In this document: positions 26,766 to 37,842 of the stretch, piece by piece | Layout: each line of letters begins with the position of its first letter | Numbering within the stretch: the first letter of the stretch is position 1 | From: Chara braunii | Lineage: Eukaryota; Streptophyta; Charophyceae; Charales; Characeae | DNA length: 51,380 bases | Direction: 5' to 3' | Assembly: GCA_003427395.1 (NCBI GenBank) | Contig: BFEA01000246.1 | Coordinates: 1,132,665-1,184,044 of the forward strand | Position numbers and translations under genes: made by a program | The notes under the pieces: model-generated | Database searches by the model: none | What the model was told of the DNA's origin: nothing | Seen by the model: the letters and a program-made list of their open reading frames with translations, nothing else

Positions 26766-27178
26766 AGGAATGCCTTTCAGGCCTTTTTTTTTATTGTCAT
26801 TATAGTATGACAGGGAACCCCGTAGCAGCCACATCCGTGCTCAAGCCTCCAATGAGGGAACATGCGGGAGCTGCACCCACCAGCAGGTGCGATATCTGCT
26901 ACAACAGGTGGACGATACTGGCCAGGGGTCAGCGGGTAGCATCAGGACCGAGCTTCTTTGATGGGTCAGACGCTGTGCCTCCCCTCCGGTTCCCTCCCCC
27001 TATGAACTAACATCAGCAGTCTCTGCTCAATGCGGCAATGCCCACTCAGGGGGACCAACGGCATATCTGTCGGTGGTGGGCGCCAAGCTTGCCCAGGAAG
27101 GTACATGAGGCCAATCATGGGGATTGAACCCAAGACCTCCTAAATGCCACTTGCATGCCTTGCCAACTGAGCTAGAGA
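26766..27178 (-). mobile_element. tRNA-derived SINE-like repeat, copy d (head complete)
   Basis: On the minus strand the head has A box TAGCTCAGTTGGCAAGGC (about 27154-27171) and B box GGGTTCAATCCCC (27118-27130). These are the internal RNA polymerase III promoter of a tRNA-derived SINE. The body and tail follow down to the T-rich stretch near 26780. This is the best copy for defining the family. Confidence 0.82.
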
Positions 27179-27960
27179 GTTAATTGTCATTAGCTATCTG
27201 GTGGTTAGATGATGGGTTAATTATTTCACTAGGGCGAAGGGGAGTCTTTATGTACTGATGGTTTTGACGAAGATTCTGTGAAAGCACAAGGCTTACACAC
27301 GTACTGATGGTTACAACACACCGACATTTATCGCAGTAGTATTGAACAGAGCATGGAGAAAGAGAAAGAGCATAGGAAGAAGGAAAGAACACAGATGTCC
27401 CGAACGCGACTTTTATTGAAAAATAAAATAAAATACATGGAAGCATGGCGGACGACCCTACTGGTTTCACTAGGCCGCTGGATCGTCTGACAAACCGACA
27501 TGTAGGTCATCTGACAGAATCGTGCACAGACGTAGAGCTATTGACAAACAGATCATGAGTTGGGAGTACTGAGAGAGAAGGCAGTCGGATATACTACAAC
27601 ATTAGGGGCAACCCCCTTCAAAAAAAAAAAAAAAAAAGCCCCGATCGGGTTTTGCATTGCATCTATGGCTGGGTCTGGGCCACCCAAGACCAACTTGCTT
27701 GAAAGTGAGGTCCAAGCCCTGCCGGTGCTAGGCTAGAACGAACCTGCCCTCTTTTACAATCGGGTTCATGCTCCGGAACCCCAAAGTTCAGTGCTAAAAA
27801 ACATAGTACCAGTGGAGCACTTATAGTTAGGCCAATGCCATGCGCGATGCTTTGCTTGTGCTATGCTATCGCGAACCTGGCCGCTTTTACCACTGGGTGC
27901 ATGCTTCCAAAGCCCAAACGCAAACATAGGACTGGTGGAGTTTGTCGAGCACCTCTGGGT
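27179..27960. other. No gene recognised
   Basis: Contains a poly-A run at 27620-27637 and otherwise unremarkable sequence with short open frames. Confidence 0.4.
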
Positions 27961-28118
27961 CCAAGTCCCACTAGCAGCGTTGAGTTACCTCAACGCCTGA
28001 ATGTGGACAAGTTTGTGGAGATGTGCAGAAATGGCATTGAGTTTCCTCAACAGCACATTTCCGCAAAGACGTCCAGATTCAGGCATTGAGAAAATGCAAT
28101 GCTGCTAGTGGGACTTGG
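27961..28118. mobile_element. Foldback MITE of the GTCCCACYAGCARCG family, copy 2
   Basis: The ends are CCAAGTCCCACTAGCAGCGTTG and its complement, shown here as CCAAGTCCCACTAGC plus AGCGTTG. Pairing extends inward through CGCCTGAATGTGGAC and GTTTGTGGAGATGTGC. It is better preserved than copy 1 (4831-4990). A related single arm continues at 28165-28260 (CGTCCGAATCTGGACGTATT, GGTTGAGGTAACTCAACG). Confidence 0.88.
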
Positions 28119-28668
28119 CCCCTCCTGTGGGGTCAGATTGCTGGGCAGATCATTCGTGCCGATCTATTTATAGCTTAGCCTTCAACGTCCGAATCTGGAC
28201 GTATTTATGGAGAGCTGCGGTTGAGGTAACTCAACGCCATTTTCCACACTCAATGCTGAAGGGAATCAAATCCTTCTACTTCGGGGGAGGGGCCCCTAAG
28301 GTAGAACCGAAAATTTCCCCCATTACTTTACGGCTATTGTTATTTCTAAAAAAATAGGGAAAAGTTATTGGATGTCCCTCTCAACTGCCATATTTTGTCG
28401 CATGCCCCTCATAGATTGGGTATTCCAGATTCCCCTACGCGATGCCGTTTATCGTGTTGATGTTGCGGTATCTGTGGCCGTCTGTATTCTGTATGTGACT
28501 ACCGGTACTGGGCCTGTTTTCTGGTTGCCCCTGCCGCCGTTGGAGGCCAACCTTTTCACGCTGCCCGTGCTGCTGTTTGAGATGAATGAGGTTGCCGTGC
28601 TGCTGTTTGAGATGAATGACGCCTGTGTGTGGGTAGGAGGGATCGATGCATCTTTCTGCCACCAATTG

Positions 28669-28670
<2 letters not shown>
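28119..28670. other. No gene recognised; degenerate foldback arm at its left
   Basis: The first 140 bases hold a decayed arm of the foldback family. The remainder has an internal duplication (GTGCTGCTGTTTGAGATGAATGA at about 28566 and 28597, given here as GTGCTGCTGTTTGAG). The open frame through it continues into the CT repeat and is not convincing. Confidence 0.4.
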
Positions 28671-28734
<64 letters not shown>

Positions 28735-28735
28735 N

Positions 28736-28826
<91 letters not shown>
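28671..28826. repeat. (CT)n-(GT)n compound microsatellite
   Basis: CT units (28671-28791) contain one N at 28735 and pass directly into GT units (28792-28826). Confidence 0.98.
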
Positions 28827-28830
<4 letters not shown>

Positions 28831-30171
28831 GTTCGAAAACGCTACACAAATTGTGTTACGTCACTGGACCTGTCTCGCCCATTCTCGGGATGTTGTTGCA
28901 GCAGATTTTGTCCACTGTTGTATGTCTGCAGCCCCCTCTTCGCACGGTATGTTTTTTGTCACAGAACCATTTAGAAAGGATAGAATTTGGTTTTCTTCAT
29001 CTTCCCACGCCCCCGGCTGCGGTTTATGCAAAACCCAACTTTCACGTTTGATTTCCGTGTACTATTTGCTTTTGGCAGTCTCTTGTTCTTTTCCTGCCAG
29101 CTTTTTTTTAATATGGGGGACATTATAATTTTTTTCCAACAGGAGCAGTTTTGAAATGTGTCTGGGGTTTCTGAAGAGAGGGCCTTACCTTCCCCTCTCC
29201 CCCCCTCCCCCTCCCCCCCCCTGCAGCTTCCTCTCCAAACCCCAGAAGCAGTTCCGGCCGGCTCTTGTTGAACTCACAACTCAGGCAGGGGGAGAATGGG
29301 ACCCTCCCTCTCGTTGCAAGCCTGGTGGGATAACTCAGCACAGGCGTTCAACTAATTAATCGCAGAAATGTGGCCTACTGGCTACTACTGGGGTCTGAAT
29401 AGCCCTATTTCTGCACTCACTAAAAGGTGTGTGCACCCTTCCAAGGTTTTGGGATGATAGGGCTGAATTTAGCAGCGACGTTCGCATTCAATAAGAACTG
29501 TTTTGCACTGTTAGGGTGGGGGGGGGCGGGTCTCGAGTGAAGTACAGACTATAGGTCTCAATATACAATATTAAGGACGTCGACGAAATTTTTTGACAGT
29601 TCTTAACATGCATTATGAAGGAAGTCAATGAAAGTTTTGCCTGTTGCATCTTTCCTTCCGTTGGAAAGCAATAGCCACGACAAAAGCCCCCGATCCATAT
29701 TTTATTATTTTTCTGTTTCGTGTTTGCATTTTTTCATTGTAAATCATTATCCATGGGAGGACAGCAATGATAAACCACCGACACCACATGCGTTCCTGGC
29801 ATTGAATGTGAATGGCAGGATTCTCTCATCGTAGAGTTGCGTAGTAAATTGCAGGAAGTGCCAAGTGGGACTTTGTCAGCCCAATCTGGTGTTAATCGCA
29901 ATGGACATTTGGTGGAAAAGGTTCTGGTCTGAATGCACATCCAAAGACAGGTGCGGAAATGCATAAAGACCATCGATGTAATCCCCTACAAAAGAACAAG
30001 TGCTGATGTCCCAGCCAAACAGCTATCTTGAGACAAACACCAGCAGTTGTGCAGATGCTGCTGCATAGACAATATAGGAGTGATAGTTTGCCCCTGTACA
30101 CATTCCCAACCTTACCCGAATCAATTGGTCTCAACAAGCTGTCATGTTCACTATATACGCGCGCGCACACG

Positions 30172-30172
<1 letters not shown>
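28827..30172. other. No gene recognised
   Basis: Mixed sequence with a C-rich tract at 29190-29225 and a G run at 29516-29527. Open frames are short and lack motifs. Confidence 0.4.
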
Positions 30173-30259
<87 letters not shown>

Positions 30260-30270
30260 TTTCTCATGTT

Positions 30271-30301
<31 letters not shown>

Positions 30302-30302
30302 A
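30173..30302. repeat. (GA)n microsatellite
   Basis: GA units run from 30173 to 30257 and resume after GTTTTCTCATGTTA at 30272-30300. Confidence 0.98.
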
Positions 30303-31164
30303 AATACATGCCGCCAACCTTCGCCAATCAATGTCTCCACAAGCTTAGCAAGGCTTTGGTGTGTGTTGCCAATTTTGCTATACACAAGAGAGAGAGAGCA
30401 TGTTCACCGCCGTTCAGTTTTCAACTTCCCATCCATGTCAGCCTGCTCGCCCATCTTGTCTTTCTGCTCTTCTTGTCATCTTCATGTTTCTTCCTGCTCC
30501 ATCCTGGACCCCTATTGCCCCTTCAGCCTTCTTTCTCACCAGCAGTCCATCGTGTTGGCCTTCTGAGTGTATGTTTGGGAGAGAGAGGGAGAGAGAGGAT
30601 GCATGTGGTCACTTTTTCTGATGACCCCCCTCCTCTTTGTCAGGCCCCCCTCCTCCTGCGGCTTGTCCCTCTGCTTTTCATCCTTCGTCATCTTCATGTC
30701 TTCTGCTCCGCATCTTGTTCCACCGTCTTCCACTTATCCTGCTCTGCTCTTTTGCTCTGCTACTCCATCTCTTCTGTCTTGGTGTCAAGCCTGTGCCACG
30801 AGGAAAAGCATGGTTGTGTGTGAGACACGGTCATTGGAGTGAGGATGGCGTCACCATAATTATCACGATTGGGCATATGATTGCACTACTTACCAAATGT
30901 TCAAAAGGAGCACTGGAGCAACATCTATCTATCTTCCGCTACGGCGTGGAGATCCACCCGACATAGCTTTTGTGGAAGGGCACACCCGCCATAGACTTAC
31001 TCTATCGCATTTGGTCGGTGCTGCGGCAAAGCTCATTACCACACAGGCACACATATCAACATGAAAATTTTCTCACACACAAAAGGTACGAGACATAGGG
31101 TTGGGAGAGAGAGGCGATCAAATCCAGGACCAATAGATTTGTTGTTAACTTTATGCCCCGAATT

Positions 31165-31197
<33 letters not shown>

Positions 31198-31571
31198 GGA
31201 GTTCGACATATTTTTTGCCAATCAGACCAGCGACAAATTTATTTGACACCGTAGGGTTATCAACAAGTTGACATTCTCAATTTGTGGCCCGGGAAGAACG
31301 ATGAGCTAGTGCCAAGTCTGAGGCCTAAAGTTCTTGGAAGCTTTGGGGGCCCGTTGACAAACTTCCTTTTTTTTTTGGACTTATTTATAGTCTAGGATTT
31401 GGCAGGAAGGAAATGAGTGCAGTGAGACTAGATTATCAGAGGAGAGGTTTCTTTAAACCACCAGTAATTCTGCCATACATCTGCTGTGGGGAAAAAACAT
31501 AGTGGAAGTGTTTGGACTTGGATGAATTTGGACACGTTAGTCCAGGGCCGTTTATCCATGCGCATCAAGGC
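30303..31571. other. No gene recognised
   Basis: A pyrimidine-rich stretch (30420-30780) gives long open frames of low complexity. A poly-T run lies at 31170-31198. A member of the GGTGGTTTAAA motif family lies at 31452-31466. Confidence 0.4.
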
Positions 31572-31609
31572 CTGTCTCTTATACACATCTAGATGTGTAT
31601 AAGAGACAG
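31572..31609. other. Nextera transposase adapter junction (assembly artefact)
   Basis: CTGTCTCTTATACACATCT is followed immediately by its exact reverse complement, giving the 38-bp circularisation junction of a Nextera mate-pair library. Its translation contains the well-known contaminant peptide VSYTHLDVYKRQ. It is not genomic. The sequence on either side may come from ends of one long fragment rather than from adjacent DNA. Confidence 0.98.
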
Positions 31610-31641
31610 CAATTGGAGTGGAAATTGGCAGATGCAGTGTC

Positions 31642-31773
31642 TTAAACCACCGGTACTTGGCCCGTACATCAGCCAGATGTGACAAATGCCAGTGATGAGA
31701 TAATCAAGGGCTACCCAGTCACGAAAGTTGCGGCCCCGCAGTCGATGTAAGGGCCAAGTACTGGTGGTTTAAA
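31642..31773. repeat. Two inverted members of the GGGCCAAGTACTGGTGGTTT motif family
   Basis: The motif lies on the minus strand at 31642-31663 and on the plus strand at 31751-31773, both followed by TTAA(A). Further members are at 31452-31466 (-), 32336-32351 (+), 33635-33657 (+), 37462-37479 (+) and 45336-45350 (-). Confidence 0.8.
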
Positions 31774-33370
31774 AAGTTCAGCTACGCCGATGAAGAACTC
31801 GAAACATGTGAGAGTTCTTTTTTTTTTTCAATTGCTCCAATCTATTCGTGGGGAGCAGCACTTGCTGGGAAAAAACATGTGAGAGTGTAATGACCTCTTG
31901 GGCAGTTGTCATTTACTCGTTCAGGAACGATGGCATGCAAACAATGTTGTGGACTCCGGTGCAACCCTGCGATTCATCAGAGAGGACACACAATGATTCC
32001 ATGTTGATCTCCCTCACCGTGACACACAATGATTCCAGTTTGTTCTTCCTTCCCCTGGGTGTCACCGCTCGCTATGGCGAAGAGGGCACAGGAAAGACTT
32101 CCATCAAGAAATCACAGCATCCCATCAATGACATCCAGGAATCGCAGGACTGCAACTCCGGTACATTATACCCACCACTCCATTTCCCCGCTAACCATAT
32201 GCAGCTTTCATGCAGCGGCTCCTTCTGGTGCCTGAACGGAAGACGAAAATGGCTGGCAGCAAGGAGGGGCATACATAGTTGTGTTTTTCGGATGCTCCTC
32301 TCGTCGCCCGCCCCGGAGAGGAAAGGGCCTCTGAAGTATTGGTGGTTTAAAATCCATCTTCCACATTCAATAAAGGCGGTCTATGTAAACTGTTTTCTTT
32401 TTTTTTTTTCCTGTGGTTTCAACATCCAGAGATCACCAAAGCTCACCACAGGTACACAGGAAGATAGCCGCAACCGGCACAAAACTTAGAAACTAGCTTG
32501 CTCTGGACCGGATCTTTGTAGCCATGGGATTTCCTACCTCTCGTTTTCATAAGCGATTGCAGATTGAGAACGAATGCAAATTTTTCTCCCCTCAACAACA
32601 GCGCGCTGAAAAAAAAAAAAAAAAAAAAAAAAAAGTTTACCTATACCGCCTTGCGTGTGCAGATTTCCCCCCGCCAGCAAGCACCACAACCCCGTGTAGT
32701 GAGTTATGTATGAGGTGAGAGCCCCCCTCCCCTACATTTAAAACAGCCCAAAATCGACAGCGATTGGTCGGACGGACGGAAAGCATGCTGGCATGCTCTT
32801 TCCTCCATCTGGGATGTACCCCTTTGCTGCCAAACAACTGGCTAAACAAAATTTATGGGAGCCACCATAGAGATGATATATGGGCCGTCGTCAGCTTGTC
32901 CCATGAGATGTCCGGCGCAGTTCCATAACAGGTATCAACTGGAGCGTCCAGGTTGCAGTTACCCGTGGACGCGTCTGCCAGGTTACTTCACAGTCACTAA
33001 CTGAGATCTCCCTCAGAGCCGTCATTTCGTGTTTTGCCACGGCATCTCACCGCGACGTCTTCTTGCATTCAAATGGGACGCTGGGCCCAGTTCCCAGCAA
33101 GTGCGGCACCCCACGACTAGATTGGAGCACTGTTCCCATTAAAAAAAAAAAAAAAAAAAAAAAGGGCACTTGCAGTTTCCACTTCGTGGGTCATTCCAGA
33201 AAGGGTACTGTAATATAAAAAAAAAAAGTACTAACAACAGGAGATGATGTGCGGCTGCTGGACTTTGCATCGTGAAGTTGTGTGGTAGTGGATGATGCCG
33301 CATCGCAATTGCGTCGTGAGTGTCGACACGACTTGTGGAGGATTTGCGGTGTGAGGAGGTTACCCGCGAG
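31774..33370. other. No gene recognised; A/T runs
   Basis: Poly-A or poly-T runs lie at 32399-32410, 32609-32634 and 33140-33163. A 213-codon open frame at 31848 has no recognisable domain. Nothing else could be supported. Confidence 0.35.
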
Positions 33371-33375
33371 TGTCA

Positions 33376-33415
33376 GGCCTCTGATGAGCCGGTGAAATTC
33401 CGGCGAAATTCCTCG
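33376..33415 (+). ncRNA. Hammerhead ribozyme core, second family
   Basis: Core CTGATGA (33381-33387), stem II GCCGG (33388-33392) with loop TGAAATT and CCGGC (33400-33404), then GAAA (33405-33408). All core bases are intact and stem II is perfect. The stem II loop is nearly the same as in the 23.8-kb copy. Stems I and III are not clear: GGAGGATT upstream can pair only weakly with TTCCTC downstream, and stem I would contain an insertion. The flanks do not match the other copies. Confidence 0.6.
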
Positions 33416-34480
33416 TTGCTCTTGTTTGGGTCGGGAAAGGTATCTAATTATCCAAATGGGTCTGGAAAAAGGTATTTAATTATCAATTCCACCCGCTTGC
33501 TGCTCAAACACATACCGATCGGGACATATTTCTTTTCGTTTACGCTAGCACTGTTGGCCATTGTGGTCTGCTAGCCCCAAAGCGCAGTTCACACAGCGTG
33601 TTCACACCAAGGGCCCACACTGCAGTCTATGTATGGGCCAAGTACTGGTGGTTTAAAGCATCATCCCCAAGCAAAGGGTGCTGGCAAACCCTTCCCCCCC
33701 TGTTCCTCATCCCTAGAGTTGCCAGTGGGGTTAGGGTTAGATTTTGCAGTCTATCTCTGACCGACGCTAGTTGCTTAATTCCAGTCCAGCGCCTCCAGGC
33801 CTCTTCCCCACACCTCTTGGCTTCAAACACTCTTTTTCAAGGATTATTTGTCACACTGTCCTCGGGAGGGCTTATCGCCTACGTCGGGCGGTCCGCTGCT
33901 ATGATATACAACATTGTGTATAGTACGGCCATTTACGTATAGTACCGACATTTATGTATCGTCACACGAACCGTCCTCATGTTAAACACTACTGTCCTTA
34001 CGTCGTCAACAATGGTCCTCAAATCCACCCTCCGTTGTGTTGTCATCCGATCGCGATATAGAATGTTGTCTACAGCACAGACATTTATGTCAGATATCAT
34101 CACATGAGCCTTTCTGTGGGTTATAAAGTTAAATACTGCTGTCATCCACGACATAAAATATGGCCATCGAACACCTCCCCTACGATTCTTTGGGAACTGA
34201 TGGCTGCATACCATCACTGGTTTTTCTTGTGTGTTTCAAAACCAGTCCCCGCCTGGAAATCATACCCCACATATTATACTATGTGCGCTTGCCTTAAAAA
34301 AAAGCCAAGCCACCCACACGTGGGATCTCACCCCTGGGCGTTTTTTCTCCGATTGCAATGCCTTAAACTCCATCTCTGCTCGAAACATGTAGTTTTAAAT
34401 TTTAATAGCACCATCACAAAGACCCAGTTGTTATGTCCCTGCCTCCTTTCACTTCACCATTAATGAAAGCCCTAAAAAGG
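33416..34480. other. No gene recognised
   Basis: Contains one member of the GGTGGTTTAAA motif (33635-33657). GTATAGTACGG/CATTTACGTATAGTACCG-type short repeats lie near 33915-33960. Confidence 0.35.
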
Positions 34481-34690
34481 GCCCTTTTTTGTTAAAAACT
34501 AAAACTTTAGAAATTACTAAATTAGTAAGCCACATCAGTTCTCTTAAACCACAACTACAAATTAAAAAAATAAATAATAACAATAATAAATTTAAAAAAA
34601 AAATAAAAAATACAACCAATCCTAAATTAGTAAACTGTTTAGTCAGATCTTTTAGCTACCCTAGCCTCTCAAACCCGAAAAGTCAGGTTT
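34481..34690 (+). other. AT-rich island with Lys/Asn-rich frame
   Basis: Composition drops sharply in GC compared with both flanks. A 73-codon frame is rich in Lys, Asn, Ile and Leu (TLEITKLVSHISSLKPQLQ), with AATAAT runs. It resembles organellar or viral-type AT-rich coding DNA, but I cannot identify it. It may be transferred organelle DNA or an AT-rich repeat. Confidence 0.3.
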
Positions 34691-35324
34691 ATAAGGCACA
34701 GAGACCCTGATCGACATGCGTTTGGTTCGGTGCCTCAACACTTTTCCATGGGCAAAGAATCCAAAGATGCATGTATCATCAGGGTGAGCAGCAGGCAGGG
34801 AGGGAGAAAAGGACAAGCACCCCGGTGCTGTGAGAAGCTGTTTCATCGGTGTTTTCGCCGATGCGTAAATAGGCTGAACCCTCTGCAGTCTCCAAGGTCT
34901 GCTAACAAATGACACTAACTAGTAATCCACCTTAACCCCTTGTTGCGGTTAAGCATGAGCAAAAGCGGGCACCTTGGTTTCTTTTTTTCAATTTTCTTCC
35001 TTTCTACGCATCCGGCGCTGTAAGAAATTCCAATGTCGCCCTCAGCCGCAGTTGTTTGCAGTACAACTCTTCACAGCGTAGTACTTTTTCCCAATTTTTT
35101 TCTTTTTTTTTTTTAAATTTGCACTCCTTTTGTGCTGAAGACGCTGCCCAAGGGTCCTGCCGAGCCGGCCTTGGCATGTATCCGGGCGCACAATTTGTGC
35201 CCCCGTGAATCGAGAAACAGCCTAGGTCTGCATCAATTTTTGTCAATGGGACCCTTGAGAGCAGTAGTTGGTGCCCAACTAAATGTAATAATACTATGCG
35301 TATCAGCTGATGCTTCACGCCGAC

Positions 35325-35440
35325 CAGGGTTTACGTGGGGATTATCACTTACACTGCCATCCGCAGGGAACACCGTAGACTGTAGAGAGTCCAGCCTCCT
35401 GACGAGCCAGAGAAAATGACGACCGTCCGTCACAGCCTTA
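35325..35440 (+). mobile_element. Degenerate hammerhead-ribozyme repeat, third copy
   Basis: Upstream sequence (GGATTATCACTTACACTG, then GTAGACTGTAGAG) aligns with 23725-23768. The core has decayed to CTGACGA (35399-35405) and the GAAA to GACC, while GTCACAGCC is conserved downstream. It would not be catalytic. Confidence 0.65.
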
Positions 35441-36243
35441 TGCACATCCCTGATTTTTTTATTTTATTTTTTTTTTTATTATTTTTTTTTTTTTTTCACT
35501 TAGTCGTGGGGTTGGTCAGTGCTAAGTCAGCCTTTACCTGGAGGGAGATCCCAGTACCATGTAGTTGGATTAGTGTGACGTGTGTGGGACGGGTGGGGGA
35601 CAGGTGAGTGGCAGAGTAAAATAGGTAAAATAAAAACAAAAAATCATATAATGACAAAAAAAATGAAGAGAGAACTGCGAAAAAAGCGAAGGAAGTGCAC
35701 TTTCCACAGATCCTGTCTCATCCAGGCAGCGTGTCAGATGTCAGGGTATGATTCATTGACCATGGATGTGGCAGTCAAGATGACTGCATGTGAGCGTCCA
35801 AGAGGACCATATTCGTTTACAGTAGTCTGAGCCTTCCTTGAAATGGGCCACAGAGCACGCTCTGACAGATGTCAGACTAACTCTATGCCATATTTGATAT
35901 AGGTGAGGGGATCGAATCCTCCCAAAACACCTCCCACATTGTCGATTTTGGCCTCTCTTCCATGCATGGGCCACAAACCGAAGGTGTGTGGAAGGTGTGA
36001 AAATCATAACGAAAAAAATTGTTATGATTTCCACTCACGTTGGGGACCACTGCACGTCCTACTCAACAAAATAAAAAGAAAGACCAGCCAATGGGGGGCC
36101 GCAAAAATACATATATGACCCCCCGCTCAAATTTAAGAAACACCACACCGCCGATCACCGTTCCGATCAGCGGTTCTTCGGAGTCACACACCCTCTCCAC
36201 TAATCCACATACGTCGGTAGTGGGATCTCCCTCCTCGTGTACA
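35441..36243. other. No gene recognised
   Basis: T-rich runs lie at 35455-35500 and A-rich sequence at 35630-35690. No coding pattern could be supported. Confidence 0.4.
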
Positions 36244-36484
36244 CGGTAAGAGGATACTGCTTCTGCTTTAATTTGCTTGAATCTTTCTTCTAAAAATGAT
36301 ATATAAATAAAAAATGCAATCTCCTTTTTAGTTTATAGAATTAGCCCTTTTAACTCAGTGGTAGAGTAACGCCATGGTAAGGCGTAAGTCGTCGGTTCAA
36401 ATCTGACAAGGGGCTTAATTGTGGATTGCATGATTTAGTTATTCTACCAGACCCAAGGGCGGTAAGAGGATACTGCTCCGGCTT
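36244..36484 (+). repeat. 25-bp direct repeats flanking a plastid-derived insert
   Basis: CGGTAAGAGGATACTGCTTC + TGCTT at 36244-36268 recurs with two mismatches at 36460-36484. These repeats bracket AT-rich sequence that contains the plastid-type tRNA. A second small duplication (ACCAGACCCAAGGG at 36446 and 36485) overlaps the right member. Confidence 0.85.
36344..36415 (+). tRNA. trnT-GGU: Chloroplast-type trnT-GGU in nuclear DNA
   Basis: A 72-base cloverleaf has acceptor GCCCTTT/AAGGGGC, D arm ACTCAGTGGTAGAGT, anticodon loop ATGGTAA with anticodon GGT (threonine), and T arm TCGGTTCAAATCTGA. It closely resembles land-plant and charophyte plastid trnT-GGU. The surrounding AT-rich bases fit a nuclear plastid DNA insertion. 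As a bacterial-type tRNA without CCA it is unlikely to serve cytosolic translation. Confidence 0.92.
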
Positions 36485-36718
36485 ACCAGACCCAAGGGGG
36501 GTAACCACCGCTTGTGAGAAATTCGTAGTACCTTGACTTTAAGGTATTCTGACTCTGGATTCCAGCAACAAAAAAGCTGAAAAAAACCAAAAAAATATCA
36601 GGCAGGTTCCTTAGGTGGCTCCGCAAAGTTTGGCGTAGTGGGAGCCAAGTTTCCAGCTGGACAGGCCCAAGAGACTGCTTCATCAACTTTGGCTACGCCA
36701 AACTGGTGGTTTTAACTG

Positions 36719-37010
36719 GTTTAGGGCTAGGCTACCAGAGTGGCCCGGGGTTACTTGCCCGGCCGGGCGAAAACAATTAAAAAAAAAAAAAAAAAAAAAA
36801 AAAAGTCTATTTTTTTATCTAAATTTGGTGAAGAATTTCGATGTGACCCTGAGGCAAAAGTTGTTCAGTTCATTTTTCTGCATAACATAGTGTTTGTTTT
36901 TCGGATTTTTTTTTTGTTTTGTTTTTTGTTTTGGCTGGGACCTTCCCTGGTCCTTGCACGGGCTGGCCACCCAGGACTCGGGCGGCCCGGCCGGTAGCCT
37001 AGGTTTAGGG
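36719..37010 (+). mobile_element. CTAGGCTACC-family hAT-like MITE, copy 1 (276 bp plus duplications)
   Basis: The element spans 36727-37002, from CTAGGCTACCAGAGTGGCCC to CCGGCCGGTAGCCTAG. GTTTAGGG directly flanks it on both sides (36719-36726 and 37003-37010), an exact 8-bp target duplication. The interior has a poly-A run and the block AATTTCGATGTGACCCTGAG. This block is shared with the copies at 44932 and 46912 and, more distantly, with the CAGGGT element at 22780. Confidence 0.93.
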
Positions 37011-37746
37011 TAAAAAAAAAGCCGGTTTATTTGCAACAGCCTTCGTGGTTTAGTGTAAAGAATGAGAAGTGAAGAACTCAACGTCGCCAGCATCAGGGTA
37101 CACATTTTTTTAAGGTCGCTCACAGCACTCTCATGCCAGTAGGCTAGTCCTTTCCGCTGCCTCGACGTCCGCCAGAGGAGGTTTCGGTCGAGGGCTTCCG
37201 TAGGTGGTTCAACATTATTTGGGCAGGAACGGCAACAGCTACATACTCGAAAGAAGTTTTTCCTCTCTCCTGTTCGCCTGGCCTTCATAAGAGTGACAAA
37301 GCAAAAGCTTAGACCTAGGGGTACGTTTCCCAACCATTTCTCTCCAACGCATCTGCATGCACACAGCAACTTTCAGGGTTTGGCTGCCGGAGCAAAATAG
37401 CTCGCGCCACCGGTCGGCCAAACAGAAGCCTGTGCCAGTTATTATTTTTTTGGGGGGGGGTCAAGTACTGGTGGTTTAAGCTCTTGGCTACAGGTGGCAT
37501 AAATTTGTAGACCTGTCAATCTACTGCAGCCGTTCACAGGTTAAAGAGGGTGAACACAAGCCTCAAAGGATCAAGCATAGAGTGAACACAAGCCTCAAAG
37601 GATCAAGCATACATGTCAAAGCACAGGAGAATTCCTAGGACTAGGCAAAGGAGAAGAAATCAGTTATTCAAGTACGTGTTCTTCAGCATATTTTGCATGT
37701 CATGCCTTTTGCCCAACAACGGTGTTAAGACCTTCAAGAATACTAG

Positions 37747-37747
<1 letters not shown>
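37011..37747. other. No gene recognised
   Basis: Contains a GTGAACACAAGCCTCAAAGG + ATCAAGCATA tandem duplication (37550-37612). One GGTGGTTTAA motif lies at 37462-37479, next to a G run. Confidence 0.45.

Positions 37748-37842
<95 letters not shown>
37748..37842. repeat. (CT)n-(CA)n compound microsatellite
   Basis: CT units to 37787, then CA units to 37835, ending in AAACACACG. Confidence 0.98.

Noticed and set aside
31428-31685. 85-codon minus-strand protein with VSYTHLDVYKRQ
   Set aside because: The peptide is a translation of the Nextera adapter, not a gene.
36625-36704. Foldback element with AGTTTGGCGTAG arms
   Set aside because: Only 12 paired bases with long unpaired flanks and no second copy; too weak to annotate.
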